Assembly: GCA_039962225.1 (NCBI GenBank)
Contig: JAMPKV010000007.1
Coordinates: forward strand, 186,001-250,000
Source of the DNA: Microcoleus sp. AS-A8
GTDB lineage: Bacteria; Cyanobacteriota; Cyanobacteriia; Cyanobacteriales; Coleofasciculaceae
Reading direction: 5' to 3'
Length of the DNA stretch: 64,000 nucleotides
Positions within the stretch are counted from its first letter, which is position 1. The number at the start of each line of letters is the position of its first letter. The notes beneath the pieces are model-generated. The model was not told where the DNA came from. It ran no database searches and was given only the letters and a program-made list of their open reading frames with translations. The translations under genes were made by a program, and so were the position numbers. This document shows, in pieces, positions 9,848 to 19,975 of the stretch.

Positions 9848-10369
9848 ATGGCGGAACCCAAATTAAACCATCGCTACCCTAATGCAGCGACAGCTCTCCA
9901 AGCTCTTGGGTTTATTGATGTGGTTGGCAAAGCCACCACATCGGGAAATGTCGAAAGAGCAATTAATTTCAGGTTGTCTGCTGGCAAAATATTACTGCTG
10001 AGTTTCGGGTTAGTTGCGGCGATCGCTACAAGTTTGAGTATCGGTAACAAAAGAGACAATATTGGAGATGCGGTTAGCCAATTGAGAGACACTCGTCAAT
10101 GCCAAGCGTGTAACTTGAAAGGTACCGACCTCAGGGGTATGGATTTAAGACGAGTGGACTTAACTGATGCCGATCTCAGCGGTGCCGATCTTAGGAATGC
10201 CGACCTCAGAAGTTCCAACTTACAGAATGCCGACCTCAGCAATGCCAATCTCAGTGATGCCGATTTTAGGGGTGCCGATCTCCGGGGGGCTGACCTTTGG
10301 GGGGCTGAACACCAGGGTGCTAACCTCAACAGTGCTGACATCCGGGATGCAACAATGCCTAAGGATTGA
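9848..10369 (+). CDS. Pentapeptide-repeat protein, apparently the tail of a Ser/Thr kinase
   Basis: The 173-residue frame begins MAEPKLNHRYPNAATALQAL, which matches the last helix of bacterial Hanks-type kinases (family pattern: P...RYxxAxEALxAL). Upstream codons back to 9815 continue the kinase-like sequence (IEWLSK) but hold no start codon. A membrane segment follows (about 48-65: ILLLSFGLVAAIATSLSIG), then CQACNL and about 15 pentapeptide units of the A(D/N)Lxx type. Full-length cyanobacterial kinases have this kinase-TM-pentapeptide order, so this looks like a truncated relic or a newly free-standing membrane pentapeptide protein. Translation from the internal ATG is possible; no good ribosome site is seen. 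Confidence 0.7.
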   Translation: MAEPKLNHRYPNAATALQALGFIDVVGKATTSGNVERAINFRLSAGKILLLSFGLVAAIATSLSIGNKRDNIGDAVSQLRDTRQCQACNLKGTDLRGMDLRRVDLTDADLSGADLRNADLRSSNLQNADLSNANLSDADFRGADLRGADLWGAEHQGANLNSADIRDATMPKD

Positions 10370-10575
10370 ACATCTTGAGTGATTCTGTGAGAGCGATCGC
10401 CCTCTCTGTGCTTCTTATATCATAAATTAAGCGTTAATTCAACTATCTAGGAGAATGTTTCATAAATATCGAGACTTACTGTTATTAAAATTTTCTATCT
10501 TTTCCCATCAAGGAATCAATACCAGAAGCTCCAAAGCTCTTATCTTAGAGATTAGGACTCAAACAATCGTAAACT

Positions 10576-10944
10576 ATGGTATATCCTTTTGACCCGGATA
10601 AAGACGATTTACCTTTCGATGAAGCAGATGACCCCTTTGGTCGTACCTTGGAAGACTTTACCTTGACGGGTAAATTACGTCGCTTTCACGAATCGTTTGA
10701 CAGTAGTATCCGTGCCATTTTGCAGGATTGTCTATTCCGTATTAGTGATGAAGGGGGTATCCTCACCTTCCAAATTCTTTGCCCCAACGAAGCCGTGCAG
10801 AAACGTCTCTACATCAAGCGAGAAAAAGTTCGCAATACCCTGAATTGGCTGTGGAGAGACCTTGATTACTACGCCTTTTGCATTGAGAAAGATGGGCTAC
10901 AGTGTCATGTACTGAGTATGAAGTCATACAGAGGGGGCACTTGA
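10576..10944 (+). CDS. Conserved hypothetical protein, 122 residues
   Basis: I do not recognise a named family. The protein opens with an acidic segment (DPDKDDLPFDEADDPFG) followed by a compact alpha/beta domain with FRISDEGGILTFQILCPN and LNWLWRDLDYYAFCIE. It has no signal peptide or membrane segment, so it is probably cytoplasmic. The composition and regular hydrophobic pattern support a real gene. It stands alone upstream of a 900-base intergenic region. Confidence 0.6.
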   Translation: MVYPFDPDKDDLPFDEADDPFGRTLEDFTLTGKLRRFHESFDSSIRAILQDCLFRISDEGGILTFQILCPNEAVQKRLYIKREKVRNTLNWLWRDLDYYAFCIEKDGLQCHVLSMKSYRGGT

Positions 10945-11846
10945 GCCAATCTTGCTGGCAATGGCTTGCCTTTCCACACATCAAGCGTCAGCCTAATACA
11001 AGAGGTGATTGATCGGCTTCCAGCTTTAGGTTCAGAAGGTCGAGGGAATATGAAAGCCCAGTGGCTGTTCGGTTGCTGGGTGCTAAAAATTTATACTTAA
11101 AAATCCGTAAGTGCGATCGATCAGATTGGCTGATACAAAGATTTTCAAATGAATAGACCACATGTAGATCTCTCTCCAAACCTCTGTCCTATTAAGAGAG
11201 AGGCTTTGAACATACCTCCTTCCATAGAGGAAATCTATGTTATCGATAGAGAACGTCAATAGAGTTGAAGATTGTAACTGCTCCTTTAAAACTTATTGTT
11301 TTTTTACAAACAACCTTCCTTCGCCAGTAAAATCCCCGATCCCTCTCTCAGCAATACCTTTAGCTTCGATCATCCCCCCGATCGGCCTCACTTCGTGACG
11401 GAGAAGTGCCATAGCAAAGCTGCTGACCAAGATTGGAGCAAACCCTTTCTACAAAAGCTATCCACCCTCGGAGATGACCATTAATTAGAGTTGTTCCACT
11501 CTGCTGATGAGTTGGGATTCAGGAAGATTTAACCTCTTTTTTGTTTTTTGTTTCTATTTCCCTTTTTGAAAAATACAAATTTTATATTTAAAGCTTATTG
11601 ATTCCTTAAACTTCTTCTGATTTATTTTGAATCCATAAGCAAAATCAGAAGCTAAATTAAAAGCGTTTAGTACCCTCTTCATTAAAAACCGCCCTTTCCT
11701 TTCCTGTGGAGTTAGTCAATAATTCAATCAACGCCCCAAAACAAGTAATCAACGGCTGGCTGTAGGGGCAAGCCTTATGTGCCGACCCGACCAACGGGCA
11801 AAGACAATATTCGAGTTTTAATCCGAAAGATAGGAGAAGACGAAGC
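10945..11846. other. Long intergenic region upstream of chlL
   Basis: About 900 bases without a convincing gene. It contains an imperfect hairpin near 11170-11210 (CTCTCT...AGAGAG), AT-rich sequence at 11520-11660 and a GTAGGGGCAAGCC dispersed-repeat fragment near 11762. The chlL promoter and long leader presumably lie here; AGGAG at about 11832 is the chlL ribosome site. Confidence 0.5.
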
Positions 11847-12713
11847 GTGAAACTCTCAGTTTATGGAAAAGGCGGCATTGGGAAATCCACGACAAGCTGT
11901 AATATCTCTGTTGCCCTAGCAAAGCGTGGTAAGAAGGTACTGCAAATTGGTTGTGACCCGAAACACGACAGCACCTTCACCCTCACAGGCTTTTTAATTC
12001 CCACGATTATCGATACGCTTCAGGAAAAGGATTACCACTACGAAGATGTCTGGCCTGAAGATGTGATCTACAAAGGCTATGGCGGCGTTGATTGCGTAGA
12101 AGCTGGTGGCCCTCCGGCGGGTGCTGGTTGCGGTGGCTATGTGGTCGGTGAGACAGTGAAGCTGCTCAAAGAACTCAACGCCTTTGATGAATACGATGTG
12201 ATTCTGTTTGACGTTCTCGGTGACGTAGTCTGTGGTGGTTTTGCCGCTCCTCTGAACTACTCCGACTACTGCATGATTGTCACGGATAACGGGTTTGACG
12301 CCTTGTTTGCCGCCAATAGAATTGCCGCATCCGTGCGTGAAAAAGCTCGCACCCACCCTCTGCGTCTGGCGGGATTGATTGGCAACCGCACCTCCAAGCG
12401 CGACTTGATTGACAAGTATATTAGCTCAGTGCCGATGCCAGTGCTGGAGATTTTACCTCTGATTGAGGATATTCGCGTCTCCCGCGTTAAGGGCAAAACC
12501 TTATTTGAGATGGCAGAGACGGACTCCTCACTCAACTATGTTTGCGACTACTATCTGAACATCGCCGACCAAATTTTGGGTCGTCCAGAGGGTGTTGTCC
12601 CCAATGATGCTCCCGATCGCGAATTGTTCTCTTTGTTGTCAGACTTCTACCTCAATCCACAAACGCCACAGGCAACCACTGAGGAAGAAAAACTCGATCT
12701 GATGATGGTTTAA
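11847..12713 (+). CDS. chlL: Light-independent protochlorophyllide reductase, iron-protein subunit ChlL
   Basis: This is the nitrogenase-iron-protein-like ATPase that feeds electrons to the ChlN-ChlB core, letting chlorophyll form in the dark. At 288 residues it is normal length. The P-loop is [11 protein letters not shown] at residues 5-15. The two Cys that bridge the dimer's 4Fe-4S cluster lie in PPAGAGCGG and [11 protein letters not shown]. Translation starts at GTG with AGGAG about 10 bases upstream. chlN follows after 156 bases on the same strand, so co-transcription is likely; chlB is not in the window. Confidence 0.97.
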   Translation: MKLSVYGKGGIGKSTTSCNISVALAKRGKKVLQIGCDPKHDSTFTLTGFLIPTIIDTLQEKDYHYEDVWPEDVIYKGYGGVDCVEAGGPPAGAGCGGYVVGETVKLLKELNAFDEYDVILFDVLGDVVCGGFAAPLNYSDYCMIVTDNGFDALFAANRIAASVREKARTHPLRLAGLIGNRTSKRDLIDKYISSVPMPVLEILPLIEDIRVSRVKGKTLFEMAETDSSLNYVCDYYLNIADQILGRPEGVVPNDAPDRELFSLLSDFYLNPQTPQATTEEEKLDLMMV

Positions 12714-14270
<1,557 letters not shown>

Positions 14271-14303
14271 CCTCTCCCCCTGCCCCTCTCGACCTCTCCC
14301 TAA

Positions 14304-14324
14304 CCCTCTCCTGCGAGGAGAGGG
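14304..14324. repeat. Hairpin CCCTCTCCT/AGGAGAGGG after chlN
   Basis: A perfect 9-bp stem with a GCG loop within a CCTCTCCC-rich dispersed repeat just past the chlN stop. It could end or protect the chlLN transcript, but no T-run follows. Confidence 0.55.
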
Positions 14325-14437
14325 AACAGGAAGAAATTTTTAAGTTGAGAGGGGGGTAAGAAAAGACTCTCTTCTCAAAGGTAATAGGCAACTTTATAGG
14401 GGCGATCGGATGTGCGATAGCGTAGCGCGTCGTAGAT

Positions 14438-14477
14438 GATCGCTCTTTTTTTGTTGTGGTTGTAGGGGCTAAGTTTT
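14438..14477. repeat. 40-bp direct repeat, left copy
   Basis: A 40-base sequence starting GATCGCTC and ending GCTAAGTTTT, identical to 15507-15546. The two copies flank the small-protein/HNH gene pair in the same orientation. Confidence 0.9.
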
Positions 14478-14671
14478 ACCATAAATCCTTACGTTCAAGC
14501 AAAATTCTTTCTCCTCCCATGCGGCTGATGCCTTCCACAAAAGTGCGAGCGGGCAGCGGCAAGCTAGGAGAATTGCCAAATCTAACAATACAAGCTGTTA
14601 CCGCTTCGTTAAGCCAGGTTTTCTCACTTGTTAGAATACTACAAACAAGCTAAACATACCAAGACATAGCC

Positions 14672-14911
14672 ATGATTACTCAAGTAATGGTTCAACCCTC
14701 ATCCTGGGTAGAGTCTGGCATTAAAATCAGCAAAGTTAAGAATCTAAATCTATTCAAATTTACCGAGGAACTACAGTCGCATTTAGATGAACTTTCGGAG
14801 AAAAAAAAAGCTGGGTTTTTGACTTCAGAAGAAGAAGCCGAACTAGCAGGAATTTTAGAACTTGACAGAATTTTTACCTTGCTCAATGCCAGAATTATTG
14901 CTGAGTCATGA
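14672..14911 (+). CDS. Small acidic helical protein paired with the HNH nuclease
   Basis: The 79-residue, mainly helical protein has a charged middle (LQSHLDELSEKKKAGFLTSEE) and no signal or membrane segment. Its TGA overlaps the ATG of the HNH gene by four bases (ATGA), so the two are translationally coupled. Small proteins of this kind are often found before HNH genes in cyanobacteria, and a controller or antitoxin-like role is possible but not shown. Function unknown. Confidence 0.65.
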   Translation: MITQVMVQPSSWVESGIKISKVKNLNLFKFTEELQSHLDELSEKKKAGFLTSEEEAELAGILELDRIFTLLNARIIAES

Positions 14912-15369
14912 CAGTTAGTGAGGCAACTAGAAAATTAGTACGAGAGAGAGCGAAATACCTTTGTGAATACTGTCATTCCTCAGAAGAAGCAAGTGCAGCC
15001 CAGTTCGCTATCGATCATATCTTTCCCCAGTCGCTTGGTGGCTCGGATGAAGCTGATAACTTAGCCCTAGCCTGCCAACGTTGCAATGGATATCGCTATA
15101 ACTTCACAACTGGCATCGATCCACAAAATCAAGAGATTCTCCCCCTATTTAATCCTCGTCGGCGAAAATGGTCAGATCATTTTATCTGGACAGTCGATGG
15201 TTTGAAAATTATAGGCATTACTCCGATTGGTCGAGCGACTTGTAATCGTCTAGATCTCAACGATGAACGTCACAATGAAGGCGCTATTGTGAAAGCGCGT
15301 CGTTTGTGGGTGCGCGGTGGTTGGCATCCGCCAAATGAAGACCCGCGACAAGGAAGTGAGAAGGATTGA
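14908..15369 (+). CDS. HNH endonuclease domain protein
   Basis: The 153-residue protein has a complete HNH fold: CEYCHSS near residue 19, the catalytic region AIDHIFPQSLGGSDEADNLALAC, and CQRCNGYR, giving two CxxC zinc pairs around DH and N. The remaining residues (LPLFNPRRRKWSDHF...) match free-standing cyanobacterial HNH proteins. It would cut DNA with a metal ion; whether it serves restriction, homing or repair is unknown. It is coupled to the preceding 79-residue gene, and the pair sits between 40-bp direct repeats. Confidence 0.85.
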   Translation: MTVSEATRKLVRERAKYLCEYCHSSEEASAAQFAIDHIFPQSLGGSDEADNLALACQRCNGYRYNFTTGIDPQNQEILPLFNPRRRKWSDHFIWTVDGLKIIGITPIGRATCNRLDLNDERHNEGAIVKARRLWVRGGWHPPNEDPRQGSEKD

Positions 15370-15506
15370 TATCGGGTAGTGAAAAATTTGCAACCTGATG
15401 CGCTCTCTGTCAACCCCTGAAAATGGGAATTGCGCCTTTCGAGCGATTAATTCCACAATTGCCCAAATCATCAGTTGTATCTTTAAGCAAATAGGGTGTA
15501 GGGTGC

Positions 15507-15546
15507 GATCGCTCTTTTTTTGTTGTGGTTGTAGGGGCTAAGTTTT
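15507..15546. repeat. 40-bp direct repeat, right copy
   Basis: Identical over 40 bases to 14438-14477. The distance between copies is 1069 bases and encloses exactly the HNH gene pair. Confidence 0.9.
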
Positions 15547-15610
15547 CCTAGAGTCACTCTTGCCTAACAGTACCTTACTATCCTAAAGTGAAACGCTGAC
15601 CATTATTGAG

Positions 15611-16045
15611 TTGGTAACACTAGTGATTAATGATGGGGCAGATAGCAAACCCCAAGAGCCTACAGATACTGCTAATGTAGTCAAGCGAGTTACTGTACCT
15701 ATAACACTCTACGCATTTGGCAACCGGCAACGCCCCCGTCCGCCGCGTCAAAATAAAGATATTGCCGTTGAAAATGGTTGTGTAAAACCAACAAACCCAC
15801 CGACAGGTGCATCTACCTTTGGCGATGTTCAATACGCACCACTCACAGGACACTACCACAGGCTTAATCAGGATACAGAATTACCTGAAGGTCTTGATGC
15901 GATCGCAGATGGTAGAGATGTTGGCGGTACTCACTCACCAACCCATCACACTATCTATCCAAGTCGAGAAATGCCATTTACAGAATTTGAGGAAAAGTTT
16001 CTTAACAGTGGATGGGTTTACGCTGGTAAGAAGGAATTAAGATAG
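15611..16045 (+). CDS. Hypothetical protein resembling a toxin-tail domain
   Basis: About 144 residues, with a TTG start or a GTG a few codons later. The C-terminal half (PLTGHYHRL, PTHHTIYPSREMPFTEFEEKF, GWVYAGKK) has a His-rich compact look like the nuclease tails of polymorphic toxins. This is only a resemblance and I cannot name a family. The N-terminal part is Pro-rich and poorly ordered. The next gene starts 17 bases on, an arrangement that fits toxin and immunity or partner genes. No secretion signal is present, so it could be an orphan fragment of a longer toxin. Confidence 0.5.
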   Translation: MVTLVINDGADSKPQEPTDTANVVKRVTVPITLYAFGNRQRPRPPRQNKDIAVENGCVKPTNPPTGASTFGDVQYAPLTGHYHRLNQDTELPEGLDAIADGRDVGGTHSPTHHTIYPSREMPFTEFEEKFLNSGWVYAGKKELR

Positions 16046-16062
16046 GGAGAAAAGTAGAAGCT

Positions 16063-16776
16063 ATGTTTCAGGAGCAACCTAGAGAAAACAATACCGAGCT
16101 TTGGCATAAAGTTTTTGAAAATGAAATTGATTACATTCAATCTCGTCAAGACTTTCTCAATAATTGTACTGACAGGATAAGACTAATTAAGAAAGCCCTA
16201 CACAATCCAACTGAAAGAGGCACAGCACTGCGACTCATAGAGTATCTAAACCTAGAAGAACGTCAGAGCTTATTTGATGACTTAGTTGATTTAGCTAGTG
16301 TTTCTCACTCAGATATTGAATTGTGCAGAAAAGCCATTCTTTCGTTCCCTAAAACGTGGATATTGACAAACATCGAAAAGAGTGCAGAACCGTTGCTACA
16401 AGATGGAACAGACGAGGAATACAGGCGATTGTTAGAGCTATATCTTGAAATTGACTGGGAACTGACTCAACGACTCGCCCTAAGAGCATTGCATCATGAA
16501 GATCCAGATATTCGTGAAGCTGGTGAAGATTTCCAGAACTATTTAAATAATCGACCCCGCACTCTAGCAGCTATTCGGACTTTTCATGAGCACTCTGGAA
16601 ACCGAGTTATTGAGGAAACTTTAAGTTACTCCTGTCACCCTGCCTTCCGATTTCCTCGTCCCCCCGTCTCCCCCGCTCCCTTTGTTTCTCTGTCCTCCCT
16701 ATACCACAGGTCAATGCCGAGAGATGCCGTGAAAACTGAGTTCACCTATTTCACCTCTACTGCTGTCACCCACTGA
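16063..16776 (+). CDS. Hypothetical helical protein with repeat-invaded C-terminus
   Basis: Residues 1 to about 170 are helical and charged, with HEAT-like stretches (LEERQSLFDDLVDLASVSH, LALRALHHEDPDIREAGED). The last 65 or so residues are unlike the rest: they are encoded by CT-rich repeat DNA (CCTCGTCCCCCCGTCTCCCC near 16650) and translate to Pro/Ser-rich sequence. The gene therefore looks overwritten at its 3' end by a dispersed repeat. The 17-base gap from the preceding gene suggests an operon, possibly as an immunity or partner protein; function unknown. Confidence 0.5.
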   Translation: MFQEQPRENNTELWHKVFENEIDYIQSRQDFLNNCTDRIRLIKKALHNPTERGTALRLIEYLNLEERQSLFDDLVDLASVSHSDIELCRKAILSFPKTWILTNIEKSAEPLLQDGTDEEYRRLLELYLEIDWELTQRLALRALHHEDPDIREAGEDFQNYLNNRPRTLAAIRTFHEHSGNRVIEETLSYSCHPAFRFPRPPVSPAPFVSLSSLYHRSMPRDAVKTEFTYFTSTAVTH

Positions 16777-16799
16777 AAATACGATTAACCTTTGATGAC

Positions 16800-17384
16800 T
16801 TGTTAAAACGCGCCGTGACAAAGCTAAAAAACTTAAACTCCGAATTTCCAGATGAAGAGCCTGAGATAGAGGATGGCAAGTGGGTTGAGGCTGAGGAAGA
16901 AACCACTACCGAACCGTTTGACCCCACTCTGATTAGAATGGATAACCGACCCATGACTATTGATTTATTACTTCGACAAATTAACGAGAGAGCACTTGAC
17001 CTAGCACCTGATTTTCAGCGTCGTGCGGGAATCTGGAAAGATGCTGCTAAAAGCCGACTGATTGAGTCTATTCTTATCCGTATTCCATTACCAGCCTTCT
17101 ACATAGACGCAACTAATGAGGATAGCTGGTTAGTTGTAGATGGATTACAACGATTAACGACTCTCAAGGAGTTTGTCATTGATAAGAAACTTAAGTTAAC
17201 TCTCATATCTGTAGCCAAGCTCCGCCGCCCATTTAACAGGAGAGACGCGATTAGTCGTAATCGCGTCTCTCGAAGAATAGGTTGTGAGTCTGTCAATCAA
17301 CTGGACGGCCGGAAGGAGTTCACACCTGCACTAAACACAACTCCTGGGAATACCCAGCACCGCACAGGGAAAATCAGACCCTAA
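16800..17384 (+). pseudogene. DUF262 (GmrSD N-terminal-like) gene, truncated
   Basis: The first 140 or so residues are a clear DUF262 start: MTIDLLLRQINERALDLAPDFQRR, then AAKSRLIESILIRIPLPAFYID and WLVVDGLQRLTTLKEF. This ParB-like ATP/NTP-binding half occurs in GmrSD-type modification-dependent restriction proteins, which are usually above 350 residues. The frame then runs into a palindromic repeat at 17241-17270 and unrelated sequence. The frame is open upstream of the nominal TTG and encodes KIRLTFDDLLKRAV, so the true start was probably lost to the repeat before it. The remnant suggests a former defence locus. Confidence 0.75.
17241..17270. repeat. Palindromic repeat AGAGACGCGATTA/TAATCGCGTCTCT
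   Basis: A perfect 13-bp inverted repeat with a GTCG loop, belonging to the GAGACGCGATTAATCGCGTCTC hairpin family common in cyanobacterial genomes. It sits at the point where DUF262 homology stops. Confidence 0.9.
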
Positions 17385-18044
17385 TTTCTCCACAAGAGGA
17401 TGCTCAACGGAATGACAACCCATGAAAAGGAGAGTCGCCGCTTCGGCTTCAACAACGGATCTCAACTCGGTTGCAATGTCACCAAACCGCAGATGAGCCT
17501 TGAAGGAACCCCGCCATTCTTCAGCCATACAACGAGCCTGCCATAAAATCCGATCGGCTTGCTCAAACCAGTCCGCTTGGGAAAATGTGGCTTTGGCGCG
17601 ACGTGACTTTTTCGAGGATACCTTTGAGCTGACTTTTATCTCCTGAGGGCTTGGTTTAGTCAAGACGGATGTGATACAATTTCGTGGCTGCGGTGAATTA
17701 AATGATTTTAAAGGCAGTCGATAGATTGATGAGCTACTAACATCAGCAAAGTTAAAGGCATCTGGACAAGGACTACTTTGCTTTTCATCAACAACGTAGA
17801 CAACCTGAACAGTCACTTGCTGTTGAGTTGCCAATCGCGTTTGATGAGCGATCCACATGGTCAAATCTAAAGCTGTTTGACTTCTAGGTGAAGCGTTATA
17901 GCCAACGACAAAGTTGACGGGTTGGCTGGCCTTATCTTCTTGAGAAGCCATGGCTGCTGGTTCAGGCAGCAAAACCATTTGCTCCATTAAGTCATTGCGA
18001 TCCATTGCGCCTTCAAGACGTACTATTATTGGCTTGATGTTCAC
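17331..18044 (-). CDS. Universal stress protein-like, paralogue B
   Basis: About 237 residues from a GTG start (VNIKPIIVRLE), chosen because the paralogue at 19063-19779 starts MNIKSMIARLE and both have GAGAGA-type ribosome sites. Residues 50-90 carry a UspA-like strand-loop-helix (NFVVGYNASPRSQTALDLTMWIAHQTRLA) followed by VQVVYVVDE. The C-terminal half has EAATLLFMGCHSVEHPLVEKLGSDFPCAVLGIPR, the usual Usp nucleotide-loop end. A variable linker separates the halves. The leader holds a degenerate c-di-AMP riboswitch. It is probably a duplicate that has escaped the original control. Confidence 0.8.
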   Translation of the reverse strand: MNIKPIIVRLEGAMDRNDLMEQMVLLPEPAAMASQEDKASQPVNFVVGYNASPRSQTALDLTMWIAHQTRLATQQQVTVQVVYVVDEKQSSPCPDAFNFADVSSSSIYRLPLKSFNSPQPRNCITSVLTKPSPQEIKVSSKVSSKKSRRAKATFSQADWFEQADRILWQARCMAEEWRGSFKAHLRFGDIATELRSVVEAEAATLLFMGCHSVEHPLVEKLGSDFPCAVLGIPRSCV

Positions 18045-18202
18045 AGCTTGAATCTCTCTCAAAGACAACAAGTAACAGAAGAGATGTGGGTCAGCAACGG
18101 ATACCAATATGTGTCCAAATTTGGTCAAAGAATGAGTGATACCCGTAAGGAGACTTGAAAAACCAGTGCTATAAAAGCTAAGGTTTTAGCTGTCCTGACA
18201 AT

Positions 18203-18345
18203 CCTGACAAACTGAGTTGACAGGCTGGGACTGGAAGATGTCTCTCTCACGCTAGAACTTACGCCGAAAATTGGTTTTTCCACTCAAAATCAAGGGATTA
18301 CAGGCTTTAACTGTTCCCCTGAATTAGATTAGGCTGCCCACTTCA
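18203..18345 (-). promoter_or_regulatory. Degenerate c-di-AMP (ydaO/yuaA) riboswitch relic
   Basis: On the minus strand it keeps GGCAGCCTAATC, AACCAATTTTCGGCG and GAGAGAGACATCTTCC in the same order as the intact copies, but the hallmark CCGTCAGCTAACTTCGTCGG has become CTGTCAACTCAGTTTGTCAG and GGAACC is now AAAACC. Ligand binding is therefore doubtful. It precedes USP paralogue B just as the intact copy at 19976-20124 precedes paralogue A. Confidence 0.75.
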
Positions 18346-18384
18346 TAACTTAAAGTAACAATTTGTAATTTATTCGCCTTGGTT

Positions 18385-18527
18385 AAGATGCGATCCGGGA
18401 AATTCCGAGTGTAGTTACGAAAATCAAAAGAATATTGTGATTTTCGTAGTTTCCGGCGATCGCACGGATGCGGAAAAGGTACCTCTAATTCTTCCCCAAT
18501 TTTAGCACTGGGGTTAGTGGTCATCAT
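18385..18527 (-). pseudogene. C-terminal fragment of an NrtD/CmpD-like ABC ATPase
   Basis: The frame reads MMTTNPSAKIGEELEVPFP and HPCDRRKLRKS, aligned to MMTNGPHAKIGEILEVPFP and HPRDRQAIRES at the end of the intact ATPase (20143-20982). Only the last 50 or so residues remain, and the frame drifts through the riboswitch relic before stopping at 18324. It marks the edge of a tandem duplication. Confidence 0.85.
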
Positions 18528-18661
18528 CTTACTGCGTCTGATAGGTAGAAAGCTTCATGGAGAATTCATCGATTATTCATCGAGAATTCATCTCTCATCC
18601 GAGGTAATCCTCATCTGATGCAACCCTCCTGTAAGAGGGTAGATCTAATCAGTTGTTTTGT

Positions 18662-18964
18662 CTATAGACCCCAATGCGTCAAACGAGAAAATCGCGCCTC
18701 AATTGTCTTATCTATCAACGCCACTCTAACGCTCAAAGGTAATCTCAGGGTTGATGGCTTAAGTTCACAATCCTTAACTAACTCCTGCCCTTTGTGTGAG
18801 CGCCGAGAGTAAAAAAAGGTCTTTAGAATTTGCCAAATTGTAGCAGCGGAGACATTAATTCTGTTCGGAGAAAAACCAAACTCTAGACTCTTGAAAAATA
18901 AAGACGAAGCAGGGCGCAAGGTGAATAATGTAATGACTGATACTTCTTGTAAAATCTTTACCAA
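18662..18964 (-). other. Possible remnant gene (transposase-like?)
   Basis: The 100-residue frame contains SPNRINVSAATIWQILK and STLRLPLSVRVALIDK, which look protein-like, with a helix-turn-helix flavour. I cannot assign a family. No ribosome site is seen, and it sits between duplicated blocks, so it may be a transposase fragment tied to the duplication. Confidence 0.25.
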
Positions 18965-19062
18965 ACTCTTGCGCCCACTACGACCCTAGACAATTAAATT
19001 TACATACCATTTTGAGCCGATTCACCCATCCGAAAACTAGGTGAATTCACGAGGAACACCTG

Positions 19063-19779
19063 TTACAAACTCAAACCTCTGGGAATACCCAGTACTGCAC
19101 AAGGGAAATTAAAATCCAATTGTTGGACAATGGGATGATTGACGGAATTACAACCTAAGAACAGTAGAGTCGCCGCTTCTGAGTCAACAACTTCTCTCAA
19201 TTCGGTAGCCACGTCACCAAACCGGAGATGAGCTTTAAATGAACCCCGCCACTCTTCTGCCAAACAGCGTGCTTGCCATAAAATATGATCGGCTTGCTCA
19301 AACCAATCGGATTGATTAGTTATTGCCTTGGGGCAGCATTTTCTTCCCAATTTTCGCTCGTACTCTAAGGCTAATTCTTGCTGTTTAGGTTTAGTTAAGA
19401 CGGATGTGGCAGACTTTGTTGAAGTCGATGTTTTGGAAAATCCTGATGGAAGCGGATGAATAGATGAGCGGCTTACATCAGCTAAGTTAAACACATCTGG
19501 ACACTTCCGGCTTTGAATCTCATCGACGACGTAGACAACTTGAACCGTAACCTGATTTTGTGTCGCTAAACGCGTTTGATGGGCAATCCACATCGTTAAA
19601 TCCAGAGCCGTTTGACTGCTGGGTGACGCGTTATAACCAACGACTAAGTTGACGGATTGTGTAGAGTTAGTCCACTTGGAAGCGGCTGGCGCTGTCTCAG
19701 GCAGCAACACCAGTTGTTCCATTAAATCATTGCGATTCAGTGTACTTTCAAGACGCGCTATCATTGACTTGATATTCAT
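19063..19779 (-). CDS. Universal stress protein-like, paralogue A (riboswitch-controlled)
   Basis: About 238 residues starting MNIKSMIARLE, with GAGAGAGG eight bases upstream. The first Usp half is SVNLVVGYNASPSSQTALDLTMW and VQVVYVVDE; the second ends EAATLLFLGCNSVNHPIVQQLDFNFPCAVLGIPRG. Usp proteins bind adenine nucleotides and some bind cyclic nucleotides. An intact c-di-AMP riboswitch lies about 200 bases upstream, after the stop of the ABC ATPase, so this gene seems to belong to the same second-messenger regulon as the transporter. Function in the regulon is not known. Confidence 0.85.
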   Translation of the reverse strand: MNIKSMIARLESTLNRNDLMEQLVLLPETAPAASKWTNSTQSVNLVVGYNASPSSQTALDLTMWIAHQTRLATQNQVTVQVVYVVDEIQSRKCPDVFNLADVSRSSIHPLPSGFSKTSTSTKSATSVLTKPKQQELALEYERKLGRKCCPKAITNQSDWFEQADHILWQARCLAEEWRGSFKAHLRFGDVATELREVVDSEAATLLFLGCNSVNHPIVQQLDFNFPCAVLGIPRGLSL

Positions 19780-19975
19780 TGCTTTAACCTCTCTCAAAAA
19801 AATAAGTAACGGTGTAGAGAGGTGGGTCAAAAACAGATATCACGATTAAAAGCTGAAGGATGAAGAATGAACTAGGATTTTTTTATCCTTCAGTTTCATA
19901 ACTCATCCTATTAAGTGATATCTATCAGGAGACTCCAAAGACAACTGCTATGAAAGCCAAGTCTTGGTGTTCCTC

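Noticed and set aside
10096-10341. Minus-strand frame through the pentapeptide region
   Set aside because: It is the regular antisense reading of the pentapeptide repeats (LRSAPLRSA).
11296-11484. 62-codon frame upstream of chlL
   Set aside because: No ribosome site, no recognisable motif, and composition like the surrounding non-coding DNA.
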